A DNA stretch of 64,000 bases, taken from the NCBI RefSeq assembly GCF_000759535.1, contig NZ_CP009455.1, positions 3,658,001 to 3,722,000 of the forward strand, given 5' to 3'. A program made the position numbers and the translations under genes. Below the pieces are notes generated by a model that was not told the DNA's origin, ran no database searches, and saw only the letters and a list, made by a program, of their open reading frames with translations. Each line of letters begins with the position of its first letter. Position 1 is the stretch's first letter. Origin of the DNA: Pseudomonas cremoricolorata (GTDB taxonomy: Bacteria; Pseudomonadota; Gammaproteobacteria; Pseudomonadales; Pseudomonadaceae). Shown here in pieces: positions 43,714-51,634 of the stretch.

Positions 43714-44150
43714 CGCTCGGCCTCCAGCTGGCTCAACTGCGCCTCCAGGCGGCTCCTGGCCCGCGCCGGCAGGTTGTCCGGCAGGCTCACCGGCGAGGCG
43801 CTGCGTTCGCCGACTTCGATCAGCATGACCATGCCCATCGCCAGATGCGGGATGCACTGAATGCCATACAGGCCGGGTACGTCGAAGGCCTGTTCGGCAG
43901 GCTGGTTGAGCTTGCTCTTGAACGCTTCGGCGCCCTGCGGCAGCAGGCCGGGAAGGGTGGCGGCATTGTGGCTGGCATGGGTAGGCACGAAACGCACCGT
44001 GTCGCCGGGGGCGATGCGCAAGTGGTCGGGCTCGTAGACCATGGCGCCCTCGGCACCGCGGTTGAGCATTTTCACTTCGAACACCTCGGCGGCGGCCACA
44101 GGCGTCAGCAACAGGCCGGCAAGCAGTACGGCGACGGGGGACAGCGACAT
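43710..44150 (-). CDS. Pseudoazurin (type 1 copper protein)
   Basis: A 146-residue periplasmic cupredoxin with a signal peptide ending VAAAE. All four copper ligands are present: His61, Cys99, His102 and Met107. Their spacing (38, 3, 5) is the same as His40, Cys78, His81 and Met86 of known pseudoazurins. It carries electrons between periplasmic proteins. It sits inside an operon between an ABC ATPase and a porin; no nitrite reductase is present, so denitrification is not indicated. A 35-residue charged tail follows the copper domain. Confidence 0.92.
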   Translation of the reverse strand: MSLSPVAVLLAGLLLTPVAAAEVFEVKMLNRGAEGAMVYEPDHLRIAPGDTVRFVPTHASHNAATLPGLLPQGAEAFKSKLNQPAEQAFDVPGLYGIQCIPHLAMGMVMLIEVGERSASPVSLPDNLPARARSRLEAQLSQLEAER

Positions 44151-44166
44151 AACGGAACGTCCTGGT

Positions 44167-44955
44167 TCAGGGGGCGCGCACGCGCAGTACGCGGGCGCCG
44201 TCATAGGGATCGGTGAGGTAGTGGGCGTGCACGCCGAAGGTGCTCAGCAGGCGCGCCGGGGTCAGCACCTCGAACGGCGCGCCGAGGGCCACCAGGCGAC
44301 CGCCTTCGAGCACCGCCAGGCGGTCGCAGGTCAGCGCCTGATTGAGATCGTGCAAGGCCACCAGGGTGGTCACCGGCAGCGCCTGCACGCAGTGCAGCAG
44401 GCTCAACTGATGCTGGATGTCGAGGTGGTTGGTCGGCTCATCGAGCAGCAGTACCTGCGGGCGCTGGGCCAGGGCGCGGGCGATGTGCACGCGCTGGCGC
44501 TCACCGCCGGACAGCTCGCCCCACAGGCGCTGTTGCAAGTGCAGCGCATCGACATCGCGCAGGGCTTGTTCGACGATCGCATGGTCTTGGCCTGCGAACG
44601 GCGCCAGGGCCGACAGCCAGGGCGTGCGGCCTAAGGCGACCGCGTCATACACGCGGATCGCCTCGTGGGTATCGGCCTGCTGCTCGACCAGCGCCAGACG
44701 CTGCGCCACCCGCCGGCGCGGCAGGCTGTCGAGCGGCTCGCCGAACAACTGCACGGCGCCGCTGCTGGGCGCACGCAGGCCGGCCAGCAGCTTGAGCAGG
44801 GTGGATTTGCCCGAGCCATTGGGGCCGACGATGCCCAGGGTTTCGCCGGCCAGCACCTGCAAGTCGATGCCGTGCAGCAACTGATGGCCGCGCACGCGCA
44901 GGCCCAGCTCGACGCAGCGCAACGGCGCCAGGTGCACGTCGCTGAGGTTGCTCAT
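44167..44955 (-). CDS. ABC transporter ATP-binding protein (FecE/BtuD type)
   Basis: A 262-residue ATPase: Walker A GPNGSGKST, signature LSGGERQRVHIARAL, Walker B LLLDEPTNHLD and switch His in VALHDLNQAL. It is of the class that serves metal-chelate and cobalamin importers. The ATG overlaps the permease stop (ATGA). It is third in the cobalamin-riboswitch operon. Substrate: corrinoid or metal complex, inferred from regulation only. Confidence 0.9.
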   Translation of the reverse strand: MSNLSDVHLAPLRCVELGLRVRGHQLLHGIDLQVLAGETLGIVGPNGSGKSTLLKLLAGLRAPSSGAVQLFGEPLDSLPRRRVAQRLALVEQQADTHEAIRVYDAVALGRTPWLSALAPFAGQDHAIVEQALRDVDALHLQQRLWGELSGGERQRVHIARALAQRPQVLLLDEPTNHLDIQHQLSLLHCVQALPVTTLVALHDLNQALTCDRLAVLEGGRLVALGAPFEVLTPARLLSTFGVHAHYLTDPYDGARVLRVRAP

Positions 44956-45971
44956 CGTGCCCCCCGACGGCTGATCAGAATCAACGCGAACACTGGCGCG
45001 CCAATCAGCGCGGTGACCACGCCCACTGGAATCACCTGGCCAGTGATGAGGGTGCGCGACAGCACATCGGCGCTGATCAGGAACAATGCGCCACCCAGGG
45101 CGCTGGCCGGCAGCAGGCGGCTGTGACCGGGGCCCAGCAGCAGACGCAGGGCGTGTGGAATCACCAGCCCGACGAAGCCGATGGCGCCGACGATCGACAC
45201 CATCACCGCGGTGACCAGCGCCGCGCAGCTGATCAGCAGCAACTGGGTACGGCGCACCGGCACCCCCAGCGAGGCCGCCGAATCGGCACCGAAGGTGAAG
45301 GCATCGAGGCTGCGCCGGTGCCACAGGCAGATCGCCAGGCCCAGCAGCGCCACCGGCAGTGCGAGGCTGACCGACGGCCAGCGCACGCCACTGAGATTGC
45401 CCAGCAGCCAGAACAGAATGCCCCGCGCCTGCTCGGCGGTGGCCGATTTGGTGATGAGAAACGCGGTGATGGCATTGAACAGTTGCGAGCCGGCGATACC
45501 GGCCAGAATCACCTGGGCATTGTTGTGCGTCGGCCCTGCCGCGCGGGCCAGCAGCAGCACCAGGGCAAAAGCAAACAGCGCGCCGATGAAGGCGCCCGCC
45601 GAGAGCGACAGCGCCGCTCCGCCAATGCCCAGCAAACCGACCGCCACCGCGCCGGTCGAGGCGCCGGCGGACAGCCCGAGCAGGTAGGGTTCGGCCAGCG
45701 CGTTACGCAGCAGCGCCTGCAGAATCACCCCGCAGGTCGCAAGGCCCGCGCCGCACGCCGCAGCGACCAGCGTGCGTGGCAGGCGGTAGTTCCAGACGAT
45801 GCCGGCGTCGATCGGGTCGAGCGGGTAACCGGCCTGCCACAGATGATTGGCCAGCACCTGGTACACCAGCTTGAGGGAAATCGGCGTTTCGCCGATGGCG
45901 ACCCCGGCCAGCAGCGCCGCCAGCAGGGCCAGCAGCGCCAGCGCCATGGCCGGCAACAGGCGCGCACTCAC
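44952..45971 (-). CDS. ABC transporter permease, FecCD/BtuC family
   Basis: A 339-residue permease with about ten helices. Hallmarks are RLPRTLVAAACGAGLATCGVILQALLRNALAEPYLLGLSAGAS and GFVGLVIPHALRLLLGPGH, and an ASLGVPVRRTQLLL coupling region. The start is GTG 45971, overlapping the binding-protein stop by four bases. It acts with the binding protein before it and the ATPase after it. Confidence 0.92.
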   Translation of the reverse strand: MSARLLPAMALALLALLAALLAGVAIGETPISLKLVYQVLANHLWQAGYPLDPIDAGIVWNYRLPRTLVAAACGAGLATCGVILQALLRNALAEPYLLGLSAGASTGAVAVGLLGIGGAALSLSAGAFIGALFAFALVLLLARAAGPTHNNAQVILAGIAGSQLFNAITAFLITKSATAEQARGILFWLLGNLSGVRWPSVSLALPVALLGLAICLWHRRSLDAFTFGADSAASLGVPVRRTQLLLISCAALVTAVMVSIVGAIGFVGLVIPHALRLLLGPGHSRLLPASALGGALFLISADVLSRTLITGQVIPVGVVTALIGAPVFALILISRRGAR

Positions 45972-46975
45972 GGTGCGGGCTTACCGCTGGCGAAGGCGCT
46001 GGACAGCGTCTCCAGACCTCGGAACAGGCGAATACCGGCCTGCATGGCCTCGGCGTCGAGGACGATGATGCGCCCGGCCTTGACCGCGTCGAGGTTCTTC
46101 GCCACCGGATCGCTACGGAGAAACTCCAGCTTCTTCTGGTAGTCGTCGGCGGGGAAGCGGCGGCGGTCCATGCGCGCGATGATCAGCCAGGTCGGATTGG
46201 CCTTGGCCAGGGTTTCCCAACCCACGGTCGGCCATTCTTCGGTGGACTCCACCACGTTGCGCACGCCCAGGGTCTGCAGCATGAAGTCGGCCACGCCCTG
46301 ACGCCCGGCCACGTAGGGGTCGATGTCCAGATCGGCGCTGGAGAACCAGAACAGCGCGGTGGTGCCCGACAGGTCCTTGCCCGCCAGGCGCTGCTTGGCC
46401 TGGGCCAGGCGTGCCTGCAGATCGGTATTGAGCGCGGCGCCGCGGTCCTGCACGTCGAAGATCTCGGCCAGCTGGCTGACGCTCTTGTAGATGCTCTCGA
46501 CCTGGAACTGCTGGGTGCGCGTGCCATCGGCGCCGGTGAGGTTGTCCTTGCCTTCGCAGTCGGAGGGCAGCAGGTAGGTGGGAATGTTCAGCTCATGGAA
46601 CTGCTCGCGGGTGCCGACCACGCCTTGCGCGCCAACCATCCACTCGAACTGCGCGGTGACCAGTTGCGGGCGTTTGCCGACCACGGCCTCGAAGCTTGGG
46701 TCGTTGTCGGCCAGGCGCTCGACCTTGTCGTTGAGGGTCTTGAACTCGGGCAGCACGTCGTTGAACCACAGCGAGGTGCCGGCCAGCTTGTCGCCCAGGC
46801 CCAGCGCGTAGAGGATTTCCGTGCCGGCCTGGCCGATGGTCACGGCGCGCTGCGGGGCGTGGGCGAAGCTCAGCGGCTGGCCACAGTTGTCGATCTTGAG
46901 CGGGTAGTGGGTGGCGGCTGCCTGGGCCAGGCCAGACAAACCCAGGCCCGCGAGCAGGGCGGCGAAACGTAGCAT
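45968..46975 (-). CDS. ABC transporter periplasmic binding protein (cobalamin/metal-chelate class)
   Basis: A 335-residue class III binding protein; a signal peptide ends LAQAAAT. Typical parts: APQRAVTIGQAGTEILYALGLGDKLAG, LVTAQFEWMVG, and WETLAKANPTWLIIARM. It lacks a lipobox Cys. An AGGAG site precedes the ATG, and a cobalamin riboswitch lies 137-293 bases upstream, so expression should fall when B12 is plentiful. The ligand could be a corrinoid or a cobalt complex; the sequence alone fits the siderophore-type family equally well. Confidence 0.88.
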   Translation of the reverse strand: MLRFAALLAGLGLSGLAQAAATHYPLKIDNCGQPLSFAHAPQRAVTIGQAGTEILYALGLGDKLAGTSLWFNDVLPEFKTLNDKVERLADNDPSFEAVVGKRPQLVTAQFEWMVGAQGVVGTREQFHELNIPTYLLPSDCEGKDNLTGADGTRTQQFQVESIYKSVSQLAEIFDVQDRGAALNTDLQARLAQAKQRLAGKDLSGTTALFWFSSADLDIDPYVAGRQGVADFMLQTLGVRNVVESTEEWPTVGWETLAKANPTWLIIARMDRRRFPADDYQKKLEFLRSDPVAKNLDAVKAGRIIVLDAEAMQAGIRLFRGLETLSSAFASGKPAP

Positions 46976-47111
46976 TGGGCGATCTCCTATCGAATACAGC
47001 GGCAGGGCTGCGACACGGACAGGCATCGTCGAGGCCGCCTGCGCAAAGGCAGGCGGCGCCACCCTGGGAAGGGTGCAGATGGCCGTCCCGGACACCCCGC
47101 CGGTCGGTGAA

Positions 47112-47268
47112 TGTGTGCCGGCAGGTCTCCTGACTGATGCGTCTTCGCCCGGCTCCAGCCTTCCCGGGCGCAGGCCCAGTGGCATCGATGGAGCAGGCTC
47201 GGCACCTACAGTTGCGGGGGCAGTTCCGTTTAGCTCAGCCGTTGGCGAGCCACGGATTCCCTATTAAT
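47112..47268 (-). ncRNA. Cobalamin riboswitch
   Basis: Read on the minus strand, the leader contains the conserved pieces in order: AATAGGGAA at the 5' side, ACTGCCCCCGCAACTGTA, GCCACTGGG, CCCGGGAAGG, GAAGAC and the B12 box AGTCAGGAGACCTGCC, followed by GGCA. Arms TCCGT and ACGGA flank the central pairing. It controls the five-gene operon that starts at 46975. This combination of motifs is specific to the adenosylcobalamin riboswitch class. Confidence 0.93.
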
Positions 47269-47328
47269 TCCTGGGTGGAAACCGGCGGCCGGCATGGTAG
47301 ACCATCGGCCGCTGGCAGGGAACGGCTT

Positions 47329-48495
47329 TCACAGGTATTTGAGCCAGGCGATGTCGCGCCGGCGCGCCTTGAGCCGAGCGAAGGCACGCACCGGAGGGTA
47401 CAGCGCCACGCTCAGCAGCACGGCGCACAGCCACACCGCGCCCATGCCGTCGAAGCCGAAGTAGTCGCCCTGGTTCAGACCAAAGATCGCCACGCACAGC
47501 ACATAGGCCACTTTCAGTACGTACAGGTGCAGCAGGTAGAAAAACATCGGCGCCGCACCCAGCACCGCCAGCACCCCGACCCAGCGCGCCTGCCCGGCGC
47601 GCTCGAAACCGCGCAGCAGCAACAGGCCGCAGCCCAGGGTCAGGCACAGGAACAGCAACGACGGCGGGTACTTGGTGATGTTGAACAGGCTCATCAGCGT
47701 CTGCACCAGGCTTGGGTAGCTGTTCCACGGCGCCTCGCCATAGCCGTTGATCAGGCGCAGCACCACGAAGCCCAGCAGCGCCGCGGCCGCAGCCAGCAAC
47801 AGACGCCGCTGGCGCACCTGGGCATTGGCGCCACGGGCGAACCAGGGGCCCATGGCATAGCCCAGGGCGATCACCCCGATCCACGGCAGCAGCGGGTAGG
47901 AGGTGCGCAGGCGCATATGTTCGGAGACGTCGAGCCAGCCACGGTCGTGGAGGATCGCCCATGGCACGTGCATCAGCGAGTCTGCGCCGAAGTGCACACC
48001 GTCGAGCAGGTTGTGCCCGGCGATGATCAGCACACCCAGGGCGATCAGCGCTGATCGCGGCAGCCACACCAGCGCGGCGAGGGCGATCATGCTCAGGCCG
48101 ATGGCCCAGATCACTTGCAGGTAGACGACGCTGGGCGGCAGCTGGAAGGTCCAGGCGAAATTGACCACGGTGAATTCCAGCAGCACCAGGAACAACCCGC
48201 GTTTGAACAGAAATGCCGAGACCGCCTGGCGGCTCTGCTGTTTTTCGCCATACAGCCAGGCCGAGAGACCGGTGAGCAGGACGAACACCGGGGCACACAG
48301 GTGCGCCAGGGTACGGCTGAAGAACAGCACAGGTTCGGTGCTGGCCACGGCCATGGGGTCACCGACCTGGTGATGCAGAAAGAAGGTTTCGCGAACGTGG
48401 TCGAGCAACATGAAGAGCATCACCAGGCCGCGCAGAGCGTCGATGCTCTGCAGGCGCTGGGTGAGCAGGGTGGGAGTGGCATTGGCACTTGTCAT
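47329..48495 (-). CDS. DUF1624-type membrane acyltransferase-like protein
   Basis: A 388-residue protein with about ten membrane helices. It begins QSIDALRGLVMLFMLLDHVRE, the RGL/D-H signature of the heparan-glucosaminide acetyltransferase-like (DUF1624/DUF5009) family. Other parts: WIGVIALGYAMGPWF and APMFFYLLHLYVLK. Bacterial substrates are unknown; the fold suggests acyl transfer across the membrane. ATG 48495 is preferred over the TTG 30 bases upstream. A Zur-like palindrome lies 33-55 bases upstream. Confidence 0.82.
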   Translation of the reverse strand: MTSANATPTLLTQRLQSIDALRGLVMLFMLLDHVRETFFLHHQVGDPMAVASTEPVLFFSRTLAHLCAPVFVLLTGLSAWLYGEKQQSRQAVSAFLFKRGLFLVLLEFTVVNFAWTFQLPPSVVYLQVIWAIGLSMIALAALVWLPRSALIALGVLIIAGHNLLDGVHFGADSLMHVPWAILHDRGWLDVSEHMRLRTSYPLLPWIGVIALGYAMGPWFARGANAQVRQRRLLLAAAAALLGFVVLRLINGYGEAPWNSYPSLVQTLMSLFNITKYPPSLLFLCLTLGCGLLLLRGFERAGQARWVGVLAVLGAAPMFFYLLHLYVLKVAYVLCVAIFGLNQGDYFGFDGMGAVWLCAVLLSVALYPPVRAFARLKARRRDIAWLKYL

Positions 48496-48527
48496 GGGCA
48501 ATCGCAGGCAAGGGGTTGATGGCAAAC

Positions 48528-48550
48528 GAAATGTTATCTTATATCGTTTA
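48528..48550. promoter_or_regulatory. Zur-box-like palindrome upstream of DUF1624 gene
   Basis: GAAATGTTATCTTATATCGTTTA matches the GAAATGTTATA-TATAACATTTC-type Zur box at about 18 of 23 positions by eye. AAACGA and TCGTTT (48524-48549) are perfect arms. It lies between divergent genes (DUF1624 on the minus strand, crtZ on the plus strand, 187 bases away). Confidence 0.45.
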
Positions 48551-48736
48551 CCGCGACAGCCACTACGCTTTTTTCGCCTGAGTGAAGAATTGTCCTACAC
48601 AGGTCAAGCCTTACGACCCTGGTCATGCTAGGGTCGAGCACTCACTGCGAAACGCCTTGCCAGCGCTGAAACGGCGTGGAACGTCGCAGCGCCTGATTGA
48701 CTCCAAGCCCCATCACCACGAGCCGAATCGAACACC

Positions 48737-49294
48737 ATGCTGACCAACCTCGTCGTCTTTCTCACCACCTTGGCTGCCATGGAAGGGGTCGCCTGGCTGG
48801 CGCACAAGTACCTGATGCATGGCATTGGCTGGGGCTGGCACCGCTCGCACCATGAGCCGCGCCATGGCCTGTTCGAGAAGAACGACCTATACGCCGTTGT
48901 CTTTGCCGTGCTGGCGATCATCCTCATCGCCCTGGGCAACGCTGGCTGGGCGCCGCTGCAATGGATCGGCGCAGGGATGACGGCCTACGGCCTGCTGTAT
49001 TTCATTGCCCACGACGGCCTGGTACACCGTCGCTGGCCGTTCCGTTTCGTGCCGCGCAGCGGCTACCTCAAGCGTCTGTACCAGGCGCACCTGATGCACC
49101 ACGCGGTGCACGGGCGCGAAGGCTGCGTGTCGTTCGGATTCCTCTATGCGCCATCGGTCGAGCGCCTCAAGGCGCAGTTGCGCGCCCATCATCAAGGCCC
49201 GTTGCGGGCGGCGAAGGACGCGTCCACAACTGCGGATCACGCGGCGGATAGCGCCGCAGGCGCCGATTCAGGCTCGTCCACAGCCCCGCACTGA
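48737..49294 (+). CDS. crtZ: Beta-carotene hydroxylase
   Basis: A 185-residue membrane di-iron hydroxylase that adds 3-hydroxyl groups to beta-carotene, giving zeaxanthin. The histidine motifs HKYLMH, HRSHH, HDGLVH and LMHHAVHG are all present, within four helices. The last 25 residues are an extra Ala/Ser-rich tail. The gene is convergent with crtB, and their 3' ends overlap by 128 bases. It has its own promoter region, upstream of which lies the divergent DUF1624 gene. Confidence 0.95.
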   Translation: MLTNLVVFLTTLAAMEGVAWLAHKYLMHGIGWGWHRSHHEPRHGLFEKNDLYAVVFAVLAIILIALGNAGWAPLQWIGAGMTAYGLLYFIAHDGLVHRRWPFRFVPRSGYLKRLYQAHLMHHAVHGREGCVSFGFLYAPSVERLKAQLRAHHQGPLRAAKDASTTADHAADSAAGADSGSSTAPH

Positions 49295-50147
49295 GGGCTG
49301 CGAGTTTTTCCCCTTTGCCGGTAGAGGTGCGCGCATCCCAGGCCCGCGGCCCGGCGGCACGCACCTTGATGCCAATGCGCCGATACACCGCGCCGGCGCT
49401 GGCCACCGCCCAGGCCGACCGCCACGGCAACGCCGCCAGCCCGGCTTCGGCGCTGGCGTAGTAGGGCTCGGCGTGATCCACCAGGCGCCGGGCCATTTGC
49501 GCCACGGCGGGGCGGTGCTGGGGCTGCGTCAAGGTGGCCGGGGTCAGGTCGAACTCATCCAGCCACTGGCGCGGCAGGTAGCAGCGTCCGACCTTGGCGT
49601 CGTCGATGATGTCGCGGGCGATGTTGGTCAGCTGCATGGCCAGGCCCAGGTCGCAGGCGCGGTGCAGCACCTGCGCCTGCTGGGTGCCCATGATGCGCGC
49701 CATCATCAGCCCGACCACCCCGGCGACGTGGTAGCAGTACTGCAGGGTGTCTTCCAGGGTCTGGTACTGGCGCTCGTCGACATCCATGGCGAAGCCTTCG
49801 AGCAAGTCGAGCGCTTCCTGGCGGTGGATGCCATGGCGCTGCTGCACCTCCTGCAAGGCGGCGAACGCCGGCTCCCGGGCTGGGGCGCCAAGGTAGACGT
49901 CATGGGTCTGTGCGCGCAGCTCGGCCAGGCGCTGCTGAGCCTGGGCTGGGGTCAACAGCACGGCATCGTGGCCGGCCTGCTGGCCGTCGATGACGTCGTC
50001 GCAGTGCCGGCACCAGGCATACAGCAGCACTGCGCTGCGCCGGGTATCGGGGTCGAACAGCCGTGACGCGCTGGCAAAGCTCTTCGAGCCCACGGCGATG
50101 CTGTTCAGGGCGTGCGCCAGCAACGGGTCGGCGGCAGGTGCATTCAT
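49167..50147 (-). CDS. crtB: Phytoene synthase
   Basis: A 326-residue enzyme condensing two geranylgeranyl diphosphates to phytoene. The first Asp-rich motif is HCDDVIDG and the second is NIARDIIDDAKVGRCYLP, both typical. The end carries about 20 residues beyond the usual LWTRP. The ATG overlaps the crtI stop (ATGA). It is the last gene of the idi2-crtX-crtY-crtI-crtB operon. Confidence 0.95.
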   Translation of the reverse strand: MNAPAADPLLAHALNSIAVGSKSFASASRLFDPDTRRSAVLLYAWCRHCDDVIDGQQAGHDAVLLTPAQAQQRLAELRAQTHDVYLGAPAREPAFAALQEVQQRHGIHRQEALDLLEGFAMDVDERQYQTLEDTLQYCYHVAGVVGLMMARIMGTQQAQVLHRACDLGLAMQLTNIARDIIDDAKVGRCYLPRQWLDEFDLTPATLTQPQHRPAVAQMARRLVDHAEPYYASAEAGLAALPWRSAWAVASAGAVYRRIGIKVRAAGPRAWDARTSTGKGEKLAALSAGLWTSLNRRLRRYPPRDPQLWTRPSPPATGLDDGRATAP

Positions 50148-51634
50148 GCGTGCAGATCCTCGAGCATCAGCCCGGCAGTGGCCTTGGCCGAGGCGATCAC
50201 CCCTGGCACGCCGGCACCGGGGTGAGTGCCGGCGCCGACCAGGTACAGGTTGTTGACCTGCTGATCACGGTTGTGCGGGCGGAACCAGGCGCTTTGCGTC
50301 AGCACCGGTTCGAGCGAGAACGCCGAACCCAGGTGGGCATTGAGCTGATCGCGGAAATCCACTGGGGTGAAGCTGCGGCAGGTCACCAGGTCTGCGCGCA
50401 GGCCGGGCATGTAGCGCTGTTCCAGGTAACTCAGAATGCGTTCGCGGTAGCGCGGCTCTTCGATTTCCCAGTCGGTGTCGGCGTTGCCCAGGTGTGGCAC
50501 CGGTGCGAGCACGTAATGGCTGGAGCAGCCAGGCGGCGCCAGGCTCGGGTCGGTGGCGCAGGGGGTGTGCAGGTACAGCGAAAAATCATCCGGCAGGCGC
50601 GGGCCGTTGAAGATTTCCTTGATCAGCGGCTGGTAGCGCGCGCCGAAGCACACGGTGTGGTGCTGCAACTGCGGCTGCTCGCGCTTGAGGCCGAAATGCA
50701 CCACGAACAGCGAGTTGCTGAAGCGCTTGCCTTTGAGCCGCTCGGCTTCGCGCTGACCGCGTGGATGCTGGCCGAGCAGCTCGCCATAGGTGTGCACCAC
50801 GTCGGCGTTGGAGGCCACCACGTCAGCCGGCCAGCGCTGGCCATCAGCGGTGCGCGCCGCGACGATGCGATCGCCTTCGGTGTCCAGTGCGGTGACATCG
50901 GCATTGAGTACCAGGCGTCCGCCGAGGTCTTCGAACAGCTTGGCCAGGCCTTGCACCAGCGCGCCGGTGCCGCCGCGCGGGAACCACACCCCCCATTGCC
51001 TTTCCAGGGCGTGAATCAGGGTATAGATCGACGAGGTCGAGAACGGGTTGCCGCCCACCAGCAGGGCATGGAACGAGAACGCCTGGCGCAGTTTCTCGTT
51101 GCGCACGAACTTCGCCACCATGCCGTAGACGCTGCGCCAGGCTTGCAAACGGGCCAATTGCGGGCCGGCCTGGAGCATGTCCTTGAACGACAGGAACGGC
51201 ACTGCGCCGAGCTTGATGTAGCCCTCGGCAAGCACCGCTTTGGAGTACTCCAGAAAGCGCCGGTAGCCTTCGACATCGGCCGGTTCCATGGCGTGGATCT
51301 GCCGCTCCAGCTCGGCCTGGTCGTTGCCGTAGTCGAAGAACGTGCCGTCCTCCCAGCACAGCCGGTAGAACGGCGCCACCGGCAGCAGCTCGACGTAATC
51401 GCGCATCGGCTTGCCGGCCGCCTCGAACAGCGCTTCGATGGCCGACGGGTCGGTGATCACCGTCGGACCTGCGTCGAAGGTGAAGCCTTGATCCTTGTAC
51501 ACGTAGGCGCGGCCACCGGGCAGGTCGCGGCGCTCCAGCAGGGTGGTGGCGACGCCGGCAGCTTGCAGGCGAATGGCCACGGCCAGGCCACCGAGGCCAG
51601 CGCCGATGACGACGGCGGTTTTACCAGGGGTCAT
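50144..51634 (-). CDS. crtI: Phytoene desaturase
   Basis: A 496-residue FAD enzyme converting phytoene to lycopene by four desaturations. The N-terminal dinucleotide motif is VIGAGLGGLAVAIRLQAAG, followed by GGRAYVYKDQGFTFDAGPTV; the C-terminal signature GAGTHPGAGVPGVI is present. ATGA overlaps exist at both ends. The length is normal for bacterial CrtI. Confidence 0.96.
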   Translation of the reverse strand: MTPGKTAVVIGAGLGGLAVAIRLQAAGVATTLLERRDLPGGRAYVYKDQGFTFDAGPTVITDPSAIEALFEAAGKPMRDYVELLPVAPFYRLCWEDGTFFDYGNDQAELERQIHAMEPADVEGYRRFLEYSKAVLAEGYIKLGAVPFLSFKDMLQAGPQLARLQAWRSVYGMVAKFVRNEKLRQAFSFHALLVGGNPFSTSSIYTLIHALERQWGVWFPRGGTGALVQGLAKLFEDLGGRLVLNADVTALDTEGDRIVAARTADGQRWPADVVASNADVVHTYGELLGQHPRGQREAERLKGKRFSNSLFVVHFGLKREQPQLQHHTVCFGARYQPLIKEIFNGPRLPDDFSLYLHTPCATDPSLAPPGCSSHYVLAPVPHLGNADTDWEIEEPRYRERILSYLEQRYMPGLRADLVTCRSFTPVDFRDQLNAHLGSAFSLEPVLTQSAWFRPHNRDQQVNNLYLVGAGTHPGAGVPGVIASAKATAGLMLEDLHA

